The translations under genes were made by a program, and so were the position numbers. A stretch of DNA of 64,000 nucleotides from Ignelater luminosus (lineage: Eukaryota > Arthropoda > Insecta > Coleoptera > Elateridae): contig VTPC01008294.1 of NCBI GenBank assembly GCA_011009095.1, positions 104,360-168,359 on the forward strand, read 5' to 3'. Below the pieces are notes generated by a model. The model ran no database searches. It had not been told where the DNA came from and saw only the letters and a program-made list of their open reading frames with translations. This document shows positions 12,101 through 27,100 of this stretch, piece after piece; within the stretch, counting starts at the first letter, position 1, and each line of letters starts with the position of its first letter.

Positions 12101-15100
12101 TTTAATAATTTAAAAATTTGGTGGCACACTAACAATAAGATATATTTAAAAAATTTTACTAAACTAGTATAATAGCTTTGTTTGGGTTAAATCTAGAACC
12201 AGTCCTGAACTGCAATAGTCATACGCATTGGTTCACCCAGTCCCCGCTACGAAGATAGAACCAATCGAACTACTTGTGTGACATCGCTTATGTATGGGTA
12301 TTCGTAGTGGCGGCACATTTCAAAAATCTCGCGGCACACTAAAGTGCCGCAGCACAGTGGTTGAGAATCACTGATTTACACACTTTATATAATATATATA
12401 AAAGCGCTTTCTTAAAATTGTTTCCGTACTTTTCGAGACAGTCCTTATACTGTTTTTTCTGATATGTCATATTATTTACTGTATTTTGTATTTACTCTGT
12501 TTCTGTAATTAGCTAACCTGGTGTTGGGAATAAAGATTATTGCTATTATTATTATATGCAAATCAGGCACCAGTAATGTGCAGAGCTACTAAGAATTTTA
12601 AGAGTACCGGAACAGTTTGGGCCAAATGTTTATCAAACTCCTCTTCTTGCTGTTTCATTTCTTGTAGTTTTCGTAATTTCTCAACATCTATATCTTGATG
12701 GTGCTGTGTTTGATTTATAGTTTGTTGTAAAGTTTGAAGTTGCCTCAAGACTTCTGGATTTGATAACAAGCTAGACATTAAAACAGCATTAATATAAATT
12801 TATTAGCATAAAAATATTGCAAACTACCTTCCCACAGTATCCATGGCAGATGCTGAGTTATTAGCTGATGGAGGTTTGGGTGATGGATTAACATGATCTT
12901 CGTCTTCATCATCATCATAATCAAAGTCCAATAGTTTACGATCAAACCGAACAGTTTGTCCATCATTTTTCACATTATTATCAACCCCCTGCCTTTGCAA
13001 AAATTTGTGCAGCTGTTGCAATTGCGCTAATGTAGTTGGATCTGGATTTACAGCATTCTGCAAAAAAACAAAAATTAATATTTTGTAACTAACTTGTTTA
13101 TCTGACTAATTCTAAGTTAACCATGTCCTATAACTTTTTGTTGAAACATTGTTAATATTCAACTCTGACAATTTACTTCAGATAAATCAGTATAAGAGCA
13201 TGCTAAAAAAATCTAAATTACAATTTATGCTCTACAATCTTAATTTACAACACTAAAAGGCCTGTTGTACAATTGAGGTTCAAATTTAATCAAAGTTCAA
13301 CTGCATAGAAACAATTGTTAAAACAACTGTTTCTATGCAGTTAAGCTACATTTGTATGTGAATTAAACCTAGTTAGTACAATCAGCCCTAAACAGTAGAC
13401 AATACAAATTTGAAAACTACAATCAACATAACACAAAATAATGGCCTGAAATCTAATGTTGCTTCTACTTGAAAGATGTGAAACTCTTCACAGGTAAGAA
13501 TTTCATTTTCCGTAACTTGCTTGACACAATATTTTTCTTATTCTTACAATAATCAGCACAATTGAGATTGTAGGATAGAATAAAGTGCCATATAACATTG
13601 TTTTTCAATGCATAGTTTACTAATCAATCTTAGTGTTAATGAAATATATATCTCAAGATGTACCTCTCTTTAAGCTTCTACGGAAATCAAATCACAAAAT
13701 AAATGTATCAAGTACATTTGATCGATCACATCTAATTTCAAGATTCTAAATATCACGCCCCCACTTAAAAATAGATGCAATTCTTTGGTGTAAACAAATT
13801 GAAACAAATTGGTTGACTAGATGCTGTCTTTAGAGAAATGTCATTTTGTTTGCTCGTTTCATTCAAAAGCCTTACACTATAATTTTGCAACCAATTTTAA
13901 TTTTTTTTAAATCATAAAACTGCATTTGCTATTAAGTAAAGATAGTAAGTGGTTTAAGATTTAGAGGTTAAGTATGATAAAAAAGAGTGATGTGTATCGA
14001 AAAGTATCAATACTTCTTTTTTTTTTATTAAACATTTGTTAAGAAATAGCAAGCAGAACTAAACAACTATCAATGTGTATGCGAACATCAGAACTCTTCA
14101 GAATCTAGTGAGAATCTTAATGATGTGTTAAGTTAGAATTTGAAGTTATCTTCTTGTTAAAATTCAACAAGAAAAAAATATTAACTGAAAAAGTACAATA
14201 TGTGACCTCAAAGTAGAGATTGTTAGAAATGTTTTAGAAAAAGAAGCATGCATTAAAGGTAATCTAAAAACCTTATTGTTAGTCCTGAATTGTATCTTGT
14301 TGACTTATTTCAAGAAAGTTTAATGACAGTGGACATACAATAAGAAAGGAATGAATTCCAGATTATTATTGTACATATATAAGCATCTGATACGGATGAA
14401 AGAGTGACTAGTGAAATAACGATGATAGACAATTTTAATGCCTGTATGGATAATAGTAGAAGATTAGAAGAATGTAATAGGTCCCTTTGGTAAAGTAAAA
14501 TTCAATGACATGTGAGAAAAACTCTTAAAGTTCTATATGGCAAATAATTTAATAAAGTCAAAGCTATCCACAAGTGTATTAGGGAAGCAGTAAGTAGGCA
14601 GGAAAAGTCACTAATTGATTATTTTATTGTTCTATAAAGATCATTTTAAGTTGATTAAATATGTCAGGGTCAGAGGAGGCACCAAAATAGAAAGTGGCCA
14701 TTACCTGGTCCAAAGAACAGTATGGTAATTAAAAGGATTGAAAGGAAAAGATTGATTATAATAAGAAACTCTGGAAGAAATATCTTGAGAGCCATAACAA
14801 CTGTATAGAATGAAGGATATGAAGTTAAGGCAGCTAAGTAGAATCGTAGGAGAACTCCAGTCAAAAAGCAGAATCGAATTTTTGAAAAAAAAATAAAAAT
14901 AAAATGGAGTAGTGTCATTTTAACAAACTTTTAAATTCAGAAGAACAGCCTAAGAACAGATTATCCTTATAGTGCAAAAAGGTCCAATCAAACCTATCGA
15001 GGTCATTTCATATCTGAATTTGAAAAAACATTCAAGATCAAATTTGGAAAAGTGGTAGGGTATGATGGTATTACACTGATAGTGAAATTCATGGGGGAAA

Positions 15101-18100
15101 TAGGAAAGACCTGCCTATTTCATATGTTTAAGAAAGCCTGCAGCACAAATAGTATCCTAGAAGACTGGAAAACTGCTAATTATTCCTGCACATAAAAAGG
15201 GTGATAAGAGAAAGTATGGTAATCATAGAAAGATTCCTTTGGTGAGCATACTGGAAAATTATACTCGAAGATTCTAGAAATGTGTCGATAAGTTGAAGCA
15301 GCCTTAGCAGATTCTCAATACGGATTTAAGTCAAACAGGGGCACACAGGATGCAATATTTATACAAATCTCACAAAAATTAACTGAATTCTCAAAAGAAG
15401 CTCACTTATGCTATATAGACCTAAAGCAAGCCTTCAACAGGGTACCATGGAAGCAAATTATAATTTCTCTCAAGCACAAAAATGTAATTAAACACCTAGT
15501 TCATGCTATACAAAGTATCTACAGTGAAGCGTATAATATCATAAGAACAACCAAACAAATGCAGGAGTGAGGCAATGGGATATTCTTTCTCTCTTACTGT
15601 TTATCCTCATAATGGATGAAGCGTCAAGAACTACCAAGAACAAATGAGGGATCTACACATGAGATATTAGAAAATAAATCCAGTTGTAGTCACAGAATTA
15701 ATGTATGCAGATGACATGATTATAATCCCATCTGGAACCTCTAAGAGGGGTTTAATAATCAACAAAGAAAAGTTCAAGAAAAACATGAAATTTTCATTGA
15801 CAATAACAAAACAAAAAGTAAAAAAGTTACAAATATTTGGGAGTCATAAGCAATAAAATTAACAATGAGGTTAACAGAAGAAATGAAGTTACATGAAAGT
15901 TTCTCTATGCTCTAAACCATTCTTTCCTTAATCACAAAAGCCCAGTTTCTTCTCTCCTTTCACTAATGAAGCTTCCTTAGGAATTTAAACAGGTATAGCA
16001 TTATCTGATCTTAACAACAAAAAAAAAGGACAAAATTGGTTGTCATGGTTATCAGAGAATATTTAAATCTAATGAAGAGAGTAGAAACCAACCCAAAGAA
16101 ATTAGCAAGTGAATCAAGTTGGTGGTCTACAAATCAATTTATATTCCAACTCTAACATATGGCACCGAGTCATGGAATCTCTCTGAATCACACAGAAAGA
16201 AGCTTCAGACTATAGAAATGAAATATCTCAAAAGGCTGGTAAAAAAATCTAGAAGGGACTGCATTAGGAATGAAAATACAGTGGAACCTCCATAACTTGA
16301 AATTCAAGGGGCACAATTATTAGTTCGAGTTATAGAAAATATGAGTTATGGAAAATTACGTGCAATTAGTATACGAAGTGCAAGGAGATGCAATAAATTT
16401 TGAGTTGAGGAAAAATTCAAGTTACAGAAGTTCAACTTATGGGATTCGACTGTATTAGAAAAACAGCAGAAGTATGGCTAATCCATAATTATGTAGAAAA
16501 TGCACAGTTGCAATATGGACACATAAATGTTGGATGGAGAATAATAGGCTATTGAAGTATGATGTGCAAGAAACCAAGGCAGTAGAACACCAGGCAAAGC
16601 CAGAACCAGATGGATGAACAATGTTCAAGATGCCATAGAGAAGAGAGGCAAATCCATCCAGGAAACAAAAAGAAGTAGGCAATGACTAAGTAAGCAAACA
16701 ATTGAGAGAATTCATTACAAACATAAATATAAGTCTAAGAAGTTGAGGTCAATCTATCCTCGCATTTTTACAGTAATTTTCAAAACAAAACTGATGATCA
16801 CTAATGAATTTTTAATGAAATAAATTATTTATGCAAATCTAGTTTACTTTAAAAGACTTTCATTTAGTTAGACATTTCTTTAGGTCTCTTCTATCACATA
16901 TATCGAACACAATTAAATTTTGTTTCAGAGATTATTGTACTTAAAAAAGTGAGGATAGATCAACCTGCAATCAATATTCAATAATATAAATAAAAAATAA
17001 GGGAGAACTGAAGAAAATAAGTTCTAAATAATCAAAACTTAACAGGAATGATATTATGGGTTAACTAAAAATTGGCACAAAGTTAAATTGTTGAATCTAG
17101 TAGGTTATACTTAATAGTTGCTACACATTTATTTCCTCATTCATTAACATTCTAAATGTTAAACAGAAATATTCATTATAATACAACTCAATAGTTTTTC
17201 ATATAATGAACAGGTTCAATAAAAATGGCAAAAAAAGATGTTATTGGCATATTTTGCATTGCCAATAGTGATATGACTAAAAGTTACACAATCAATTATC
17301 TTGCAAAAGTAAGAATTGGACTAAAAACCATTTATGATACAATTAAAAGATGAGAAGACAGTCAACAACTTGAGTCACAATAAAGGATTTGGTCAAAAAC
17401 CCAAAAAAGAAACAAGATGCTTTAGAAAATGACGTCATAGAAGCTCTTGCACAAATCCAGAGGAAAATGGCAAGTATAAAACAACTTGGCAAAATACTAA
17501 GAGAGAAATATAAGAGTTAGAAAGGAATTTGATACCTTTCTTGAAAAAAAAATACAGTTTATGGCATAATATAATTTGGCCAAACATAGTGAGCTCACAT
17601 TATGCTGCAACAACAATGAGCATGTTAGAGAGGTACCAGATTTATTATATTTCTCGCAAAGAAATTGTACCAAATGTTCCCCAGTTACATTCTATTGAAA
17701 GATTCTAGGATTATTTATAACAAAAAGCATGTGAAGAAGGTTGAACTCCAAATTTAGGGAACAAATTAATTAAGTGAACTTAAACTAAACTGTGCTAAAA
17801 GCTAAAGTCAGCATTTGTCAGTTTAATGGCAGGGTTTGGGTCTATTGCATTCTTGAAATGTATATGATATATCAATCTTGTATTTTATGCCAATTCTTAG
17901 TTGTTACATCCATATTTAGGAGAAACAATATTGATGTGAGAATATAGTATAACGCAATTTTGACATACCACTTAAGATCAGAGTAATGCTTCAGATACTC
18001 ACAAAAAAAAAACTAAAATCAAAAAATTTCGTTTAAATTCTGGCCTCTCGTCCACAAATTAAAACAGGAAAAAATGGCAACAAAAAGTTTTATGTAATTG

Positions 18101-21100
18101 GGCACAATATAAAAATGATGTTTTTGCTACTGCGCTCTGTTTTACCATGAGATAAAAGTCGAGGTAGGCTTTTAAATAGAATGACTACTTGATTTTGATA
18201 TACTTAACAGCCTGTTTGAAAAGCTTTTTAGTGATGTTAGCATTTTACATAATTATTTTTTTGTTTTTAAAACTTATTTGAGAAAAATTAGATTTTGTGT
18301 AAAAATGTAAGTTTCTTCATAATAAATTATTATATTAATATAAATTATATTTGTTTTACTTAACAAATGCTATAATTGTTATGTATTTTACTAACGATGA
18401 CAAATCTTACTTTTTGCATAAAAATCTAGTTTTTCTCAAATAAGTATCAAAAATAAAAGATTAACTATGGATAATGATACAACTTGAGAAAGTATTTTGA
18501 ACAAGTTATTTAATTTGTATTAAAATTAAATAGATATTTCATTCTTGGCCAAAATTTAAGTATCTTATTTTGTATATGGGGGAAGTTCAAAAACACGAAA
18601 ATGGTTCAAGAATCAAGTATAAGGATTTGAAGTACACAAAAAAATTATTTGGAAAAGTTGCTCAGAATCAAAGAAAGCTGTCAAATATACAGTCACAGCA
18701 ATTTACTTTAAAAAGTTTTTATTTTTTCTGTGTATTACAAAAAATGAAATGAAAATTTAAGTTTTGTTCACCCAACAACTAGAAAATTATGTTAATCAAA
18801 ATTAGTAAGTTGTATTAAATGTAAAAAATAAATAAAATCAAGATAAGTCATTTTCATATTTACAAACCTTCCCCATATATGAAAGGAGAACTTAAATCTG
18901 TGCTTTTCAACAAGATTTAAAAAATTTTGTTTCTGAATTTGTATATTCTGTTGATCTGTTGCCATGTTTCCGTAACTTTACAGGGCATGTTATATATGAA
19001 ATCAACTTAGAATTTTCTCATGATTACAGATACATAATCGGTATTTTGATGTCTTGAATACTTTTCGAAATAATCGACATCAATTTTTTTTTTAAATTGT
19101 TCATGATCATACTTGCATTTTCACTGGCTAATTTTGAAAAGAAGCAGGAACTTTTATCAAAAATAAAACTCTAAACATTTTTAATAAACAAGTTTTCCAT
19201 TTGCATCCAAATTTTTGCTGGTCACCCTATATGGTGATCATTGTGAATAAACCCAAATATAGTTTATAAAATTATGGAAGAGAAGAAATCATGCCTTTAT
19301 GAAGCAGTTTGAATGTTTCATTGTTTATACTGAGGTATGTTAGTGGTATTTCAAGTGAATGAATTGCAGAGCAAATATGGCAGAAGCATGTGGTTCGGAT
19401 GGAGAATGTAGTGATTCTAATTATGATTATAAAGATTCAGGAGATGATATAGATGAATATTTGAAAATAAAACAGTGATTCTGAACATTACACAGTCATA
19501 GAAAATAAAAGTAGTGCAACAAACAAAGTACAAATTGACTTAAACCTGGACAACTGTTTTGTTTGGAGGAAAGTATGTTTAATTAAATTTGGTATTGTAG
19601 ATCCACTTGTTTGATAAGGTGCATGTATGTTGGAGATATAAAAAAGGTACTTTTTCCTTATGGTTTTTTTAATACAGTTTTAATATCATTCCAGTTTTGG
19701 CAGTATTGTTGCCATCAGTGATACACATCTAATGGTCTAATTAATTCAAGGAGCGTTATTAAGTTAAAATCCACTATATGTGTAAATTTTAGATGGCTTA
19801 TGATAACGAGCAATCTATAAAATTTGTCTCCTCAGTTGGCTGTAAACAAGATAAGACAATCCAGTATGTCGAATTGTTATAATATGAAGTGACAGATATC
19901 AAGGGTGTTTGTGTAACAGGTTAAGTTTGCTGTCAATTTGAAAACTTAACTTTTATGATCAAATGCTACTTTAGGAAGGTAGAGGATTAATGGTAACTGG
20001 GTGTATTTTGTTTTGGATGCTTTTGTTGAATTCTAAAATCAATTTCCAAATTTAGTAGCAGCAATAAATCCTTAAATAATTCCATCCATGGCCAACCAAG
20101 AATATAAATTTTATGGATCACATATTATAATTATTGTACTCTGTTAAATACAATAATTATTATAATCTAAACTAGAAATAAGTAAAACAGTTCTTTTTAT
20201 AGAGCTAACTCATCTGAGTCGATTCACTGAACCAGCTCGATTGAGTTACCTGGCTCACTTATGCTATGATGGAAGATGGTTCATTTCGAGTAGCTGCAGT
20301 TCCGAGCTTTAACATTTCAATCAAATCAAACAAATGTGGTTGAGCTGGGAGCTGTTATTCTCTATGTGAAATAAATAATTTACCATTAACCAATAGAAAA
20401 TTGAATTTAATATTTATGATAAGAAGTCAAAGAAAAATAAGAATTTTGCTGAAATTACTTGGATCATCATGCATCAGTGAGTTAAAGCAAGTCAAGAACA
20501 CAAAAGTTGAATTTTCATGACAGATGTCAGTCACACTGTATGGTGGATTTATACAGGGTGATCATTTTAAAACTTTCCACCTTGAATAACTCTTTAATTA
20601 GAGGAATTATCAAAAATTGCTGAAACGCGTCGCTTTTGTTTTCGAGGGGGACATTTAATAACCTACTCTAGTCAGTTGGGAAACTTTCACCCTCCCCCCC
20701 TGCCACCTCCTCCCCAAAATCTTAAATGGCGCTACCCCATGTGTGATATATCATTTTAAAGGGTATAAAATTCTCAATCTTCTACTTCAAAGAAAATTAA
20801 AATTAGCCCAGCCGTTCGTGAATTAGAGCCAAAAATGTATTTAATTCAATCAATACATTTCTGTCTCTAGTTCACGAACGGCTGGGTTGATTTTAATTTT
20901 CTTTGATGTAAAAGATTGAGAATGTTGTACCCTTTAAAATGATACATCACACATGAGGTAGTGCCATTTAAGATCTTGGGGAGGAGGTGGCAGGGGGGAG
21001 GGTGAAAGTTTCCCAACTGACTAGAGTTTCAGCGATTTTTGATAATTTCTCTAATTAAAGAGTTATTCAAGATGAAAAGTTTTAAAATGATCACCCTGTA

Positions 21101-24100
21101 TAGTGAATTCAGACTTACTAATGCTCTTTGAATTAATTTGACCATTAGATAGATATATATATATATATATATATATATACTGATGATGGCAATATTACTA
21201 AAACTGGTATGATATTAAAACTGTATACAAAGCCATAAGGAAGTGCCGTTTTTTCTATATCCCCAACAGCAATTTAATCTTTAAAATCTAATAGCTATTC
21301 TTAACAAAGTCTTGGAGAGATATTATATGTTAAGGTTTCAACTTTAAACATATTTCATTTTATCCCTCTATACTTAAACAGATTTGATCAACCGCTGTAT
21401 ATACTAATGCCATTGTACTTTAAACATTCAATACATAATCAATATACAGGGTCGCTAAAAAGTATAGAAACACGCTATCCCCGCAGAAACGGTAAGAGAT
21501 AGACAAATGAAATTTAGAGATCTTGAAGTAGGTATTTTTTGCCATGTTTTGCGAAGATAATTAAAAACAAATCTTCAATTGTTCTTTGTACGGCCGCCAT
21601 ATTGGATTTTTTTAAATGGTACACCCTGTATATGACTCCATATTTGGATAGCGATTTTGAAGACAAATTCAATGATATAAGGGTTGCTATACTTATCTTG
21701 AAAGGGTTTGGAGATAATCGCTATTCTTTTGTCAGGGGTTTCCCTATTAAAAAGTATGGAAACACGCTGCTCCTGCAAAAACGGTAAGAGATAGGCAAAT
21801 GAAATTTGGAGATCTTAAAGTAGGTATTGTTTGCCAAGTTTTGCGAAGAGAGTTAAGATCAAATCTTCAATTGTTTTTTCGTACGGCCGCCATCTTGAAT
21901 TTCTTTAAATGGATTAACCTGTACATGACCCCATATTTCGATAAGGATTTTAAAGGCGAATTTAATTATATAAGGGTTGCTATACTTATCTTAAAAGGTT
22001 TTGGAGATAATCGCTATTCTTTTGTTTAATAGTAAAATCCTTGACAAAAGAATAGCGATTATCTCCAAAACCTTTCAAAATAAGTATAGCAACCCTTATA
22101 TCATTAAATTCGCCTTTAAGATCCCTATCGAAATATGGGGTCATGTACAGGTTAATCCATTTAAAGAAATTCAAGATGGCGGCCGTACGAAAAAACAATT
22201 GAAGATTTGATCTTAACTCTCTTCGAAAAATATGGAAAACAATGCCTACTTTAAGATCTCCAAATTTTATTTGTCTATCTCTTACCGTTTTTGCAGGAGC
22301 AGCGTGTTTCCATACTTTTTAATAGGGGAAACCCCTGACAAAAGAATAGTGATTATTTCCAGACCCTTTCAAGATAAGTATAGCAACCCTTATATCATTG
22401 AATTTGTCTTGAAAATCTCTATCCAAATATGGGGTCATATACAGGATGTTCCATTTAAAAAAATCCAATATGGCGGCCGTACAAAAAACAATTGAAGATT
22501 CGTTTTTAATTACCTATGCAAAACATGGCAAAAAATACCTACTTTTAGCTCTCCAAATTTCATTTGTCTATCTCTTACTGTTTCTGCGAAGGTAGCGTGT
22601 TTCCATACTTTTTAGTGACCCTGTATAAACTATTACAATTAAACGCATACAAAGAAATTTCAATGCTAGCTTGCATATTCTTTAGGTATTCTTTAATGTT
22701 AAAAGTTAGAAAATTGCAAGTAGTAGATTGAATGAATGATGTTATTTTTCAAGTTAATGCTATTAAACGTTATAATGTTAACATCAAAAGAAATTCCTCT
22801 ATTTGAATCTGTGAAAATATACAAGGTACGTCAGTTAAGAAAAATCATGAACAGCGATACTCGAAATATAAATGACGCTCAGAAACTGACATTGTGTATT
22901 TTTATCAATTAAAATTGACATAACTAATTTCAAAATTAATAAATTTGTTCTGCACTTTTGTTGTTCACTGTTCAATAAACAGTCTTTTAAATTAACAATT
23001 AAAAAAGATTTTGACAATCATGCAACTTTTAGTATAAGAAAACCCTTAAGAAAATGCAAAGTAGCAGTAAAATATAAGTTAGAATAAATAGCTCCAAGAG
23101 CTTCCGTTCCATTAATTAACAAAAACTCAATAGTATTTACCAAAAATCTTACAATCTAATTAATAGTTAACTTAGATTTAAGGTGCAGTCTTACTAGAAC
23201 TTATAGAAAAAGTAGCAACTGAGCAAAGAAACACTGGTACATTACATAGTTTTCACAAACAAGTATAATACAGTAACATTTTCTCTATGATAACCAATCA
23301 GATGGTTGAATGTTACCACATATTTAACATATGTTATGCAAAAACTCACTATTATCTTGCAAATTAGTTTTTAAAAATTAAAAAAGTATACTAAAATAGA
23401 TACCAATAAATCACGAACCAATCATTTAAACCTAAATTTTAATGCTAATTTGTAATTTGCATTATTTTTTTTTATATGAAAGGTTATGAAATTATAAACA
23501 CAGTCCTTCACTCATTAACATAAAGAATAAATTTTGTGATTTTCATTTTTAACATGTAATATCAAAGCAACTCTGTCTTTAGAATTTTTGATTTCATTTT
23601 TATGATTCAGTTTGTATATCAAATCTCTGAAACAATTCTCAAAAATTAAGTATTTATTTTAGGTTGAGTCAGCAACAAAATATTTTGGTATTACATGTAG
23701 AAAATGAAAAGCACAAAATTAATTTCAATAATACAAAGACCTTATCAATGAAGAAATGTGTTACATCAATAAACAATAATATAGTGCATTACCATTACAA
23801 CGTTTTAAATTTTTAAATTCACTTTTATCTCTATTTCATTAGTTGTCACTTTTATGTGATAATTCAATCTTTTATTTATTTACTTTTATAGGCTTTGATT
23901 ACTTCATTTAATATTAGTTAATTAATTGCATTAATAAAGATTCATTTTGGATATTGACAGTTGAATGTTTCTTACAATCCCATAACTTTTAATGTAAAAA
24001 TAAATGGTAAAGAAGAATACAAATTAGCATTGATATAGGAGTTTGAAGTAACTGGTTGTACTTTAAGAGTATTTATCCAGTAAATTGACAAAAGAAAAAC

Positions 24101-27100
24101 AAGATGGTAAACAATGTGTTCATTTGATAGTATAGTTTGCAAATGAAAATAGCAAAGAATTTGGTAACTAGCTATGCAATGTTCAGATTCATGTGTATTA
24201 TAAAGTAGATGATCACCTTGTAAAAGTGACATGACACTATGACAGATATACCTAACCTTAAAAGTTATCATTGCCTTTTTTAATTATAAACAAATTTAAA
24301 TATATTGCATGGGCAGTGACAGTATTTATACAGTGTGTCCACATTTCGATGCTCACTATTGGGATCTCGGGAATTGTAAGAGATACGAAGACGGTTAAAT
24401 TAGAAAAGATTTGGCTATTTTGGAGATCAGTTTACTTATGCATTTGTTTTTTCAAAACAGTTTACGGCTTACTAGATATTTGCTAAAAACAAAGTGGCAT
24501 GGCCATGGCACACTAAGTGGGAAATGCTTTTTATTTTAAAAAAAAAGATAACTTTGTTTTTAGCAAATAACTTTTAAAAAAACAAAAGCATAAATAAACT
24601 GATCTCCAAAATAGCCAAATCTTTTCTAATTTAACCGACTTTGTATCTTTTAAATTTCCGAGATCCCAATAGTAAGCATCGAAATGTGGACACACTGTAT
24701 AAGAGACAGTGATTTTAACAGCATTTGTTAATACTTACAATTAGTAGTCACTGTCATTCATAGCTAACTATCAAAATTTTTATTTTACTATTTTCATCGC
24801 TGAACTTTCTTAGGTTTTCAAACAATGTATAAAATGCTAATCAGAATTAGTGAATGTATATTTGAAACTGACTGAAATTTCCAAATGGCTACTCATCTAT
24901 CACCATTTGAAAGTTCATAAAACTTGTTTTCAAAGTGCATAACAATGTCCACAAGTCCTTAACATTCTAGATTTCTTATAAAAAATAAAGAGTTTGTGCA
25001 GGAACTTCTTTAATGTTTTAAATAAAGCTGAAAACCAAGTCTTTGGTTCATGGTTGCTGTGAAATTTTAAAGTCAAGTCTGAATTACTAGGTAGTTTTTG
25101 TAAACTGTTTTTTCTAATACGATAATTTTATCTCTATGGTAACAACCAATCATATGACTAATTGCTATGCGATAAAGTTACCATAAATCTAACAATGATT
25201 TACAAAAACTCCCTATTATCTTTATAACATCGACATCCGTAACAAGCATAAAAAAAGTAAATTTTCAAAAGAACAAAATTTTTGCTTTCATCATAGTTAA
25301 AAGCAGGCATTCTTTACTCATTCTGCTAGAAACTAGACCTTTTCTAACAAAAAAACTAAAAATCCAAGAAATAGTTATTTATGTAACAAGTCAGGGAAGA
25401 ACGAGCAGGTCTATTCCTTCCCTGATGTGTATGTACAAAGTTTCATTATTTTGTTCTTGATAAAATTAGTCAGAAAAGAAGTTCCTTGCCTAGGCAGATA
25501 AAGTGATGCTTCCCTGATGTTTTTGAGTCAGGAAAGTTGTCACTACAGTGACAGTTGCAGAAAAACAATTTTTTTCCGAACAAATTACAATTTGTCACCT
25601 TGGATATGTAGATACAGACAACATGATTCTTAACAAGAAATTCAAACAACTTCTAGTTATTTGTGATTTATGAAAAAAAATGGTGTTAGAAAACATATTG
25701 TACGTAACATGTTGGAAGAAAAGTGCCTTTACCAGCAGACTGTCAAGTATCATCTTCCTGACTTATTAATAAACTACTATTAAACAAAACAAAATTTAAT
25801 TAAAAACTACAAGAAATTACAAAGACGGTGATGATTTATGACTTGATCATAACATTTTATCTTGTTTTTTGAAGCATTTTTCAAATCTGCTTGCTTTTAA
25901 AAGATGTCAAGTGATTGTCAATCACATAAGAATAATAAATAATTTTAGACATGACAAATTCCACGGCAACTGCAATCCAAACACTTTTTGATCAAACTAG
26001 AGAGAAGTTTTTTAAGTTATCTACCTAGCCATGAAAACAATATACTATCGTGATAATTTTCTTATGTCAAGTTTCTGCGATATTTTATATTGTCATCTCT
26101 AAGTTTGGTTCCAACCGTTTAATATTTGGCATTTTTATATCAGTTTTAAAAAGCGGAAATGAGTGATTTGAAACTTGAACACAGAAGCGTCATAAGATTT
26201 CTACCGAAAGAAGGCAGTGGCCCAAAGAATATCCATGAGAGAATGGTGGCAGTGTATGGAGAAAATAGCCCATCCTATTTCCAAGTGAAATATTGGTGCG
26301 AGCAGTTCAGATGGAGCAGGGAATCCATTAATGATGACCCAAAGTGTGGAAGACCTCTGGAAGCACGAACTGAAGAAATCATCAACAAGGTTGAAGATTT
26401 GATGTTGACTGTCCGCCGAGTAAAAGTTTCAGCTATTGCTAGAGAAATAGCAATATTAGAAACGAGCGCTTTAAAAATTCTACATGAAGATTTAGGAATG
26501 AGTAAAGTGTCTGCACGATGGATTCCCAAGCTGCTCAGTCCCGAACAAAAACTGTGTAGACAAATTTGCGAGGAGAATTTGATTGCTTTATCCCAAGATG
26601 AAGACTTCTTCTATAGAATTGTAATTGGGGATGAGACCTGAGTACACCACTGGGACCCACCCACGAAACAAGAGTCCATGCAATGGGTGCACAAGGGCTT
26701 TCCACTTCCCAAGAAGGCAAAGATGCAATTTTCTGCGGGAAAAGTGATGGCCACAGTTTTCTGGGACGCAGAGGGGATTCTCTTAATTGAGTATATGCCA
26801 AAGGGGTGTTTAATAACGGGAAATGTGTACAAAGACACAATTAAGAACTTGAAGGCGGCTATATGTGAAAAACGACCTCAGAATTATGCTCAGAAAACTC
26901 TGCTTCTACATGACAACTGCAGAGTGCATAAAGCACGAATTGTTCAAGCAGCAGTCTGGCTTTGAGGAATTACAACATCCACCTTACACTCTTGACCTCG
27001 CCCCATGTGACTATTATCTCTTTCCAAAATTGAAAAAACACTTGAGAGGACATTGCTTTTTATCGAATGACGACTTAGAAAATGCTGTGGAGTTGTATTT

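Noticed and set aside
19380-19560. Acidic coding-like fragment ([18 protein letters not shown])
   Set aside because: It suggests the N-terminus of a DDE transposase, but it stops quickly and I found no further conserved motif to support a call.
21539-22495. Several 67-87-aa open frames on both strands
   Set aside because: They are repeats of one another produced by the fold-back element units, not genes.
24271-24486. 71-aa plus-strand open frame
   Set aside because: It runs through the left arm of a TA-flanked fold-back element and is a by-product of it.
25380-25530. Repeated CTTCCCTGATG motifs in both orientations
   Set aside because: Too short and scattered to define an element; no target duplication.
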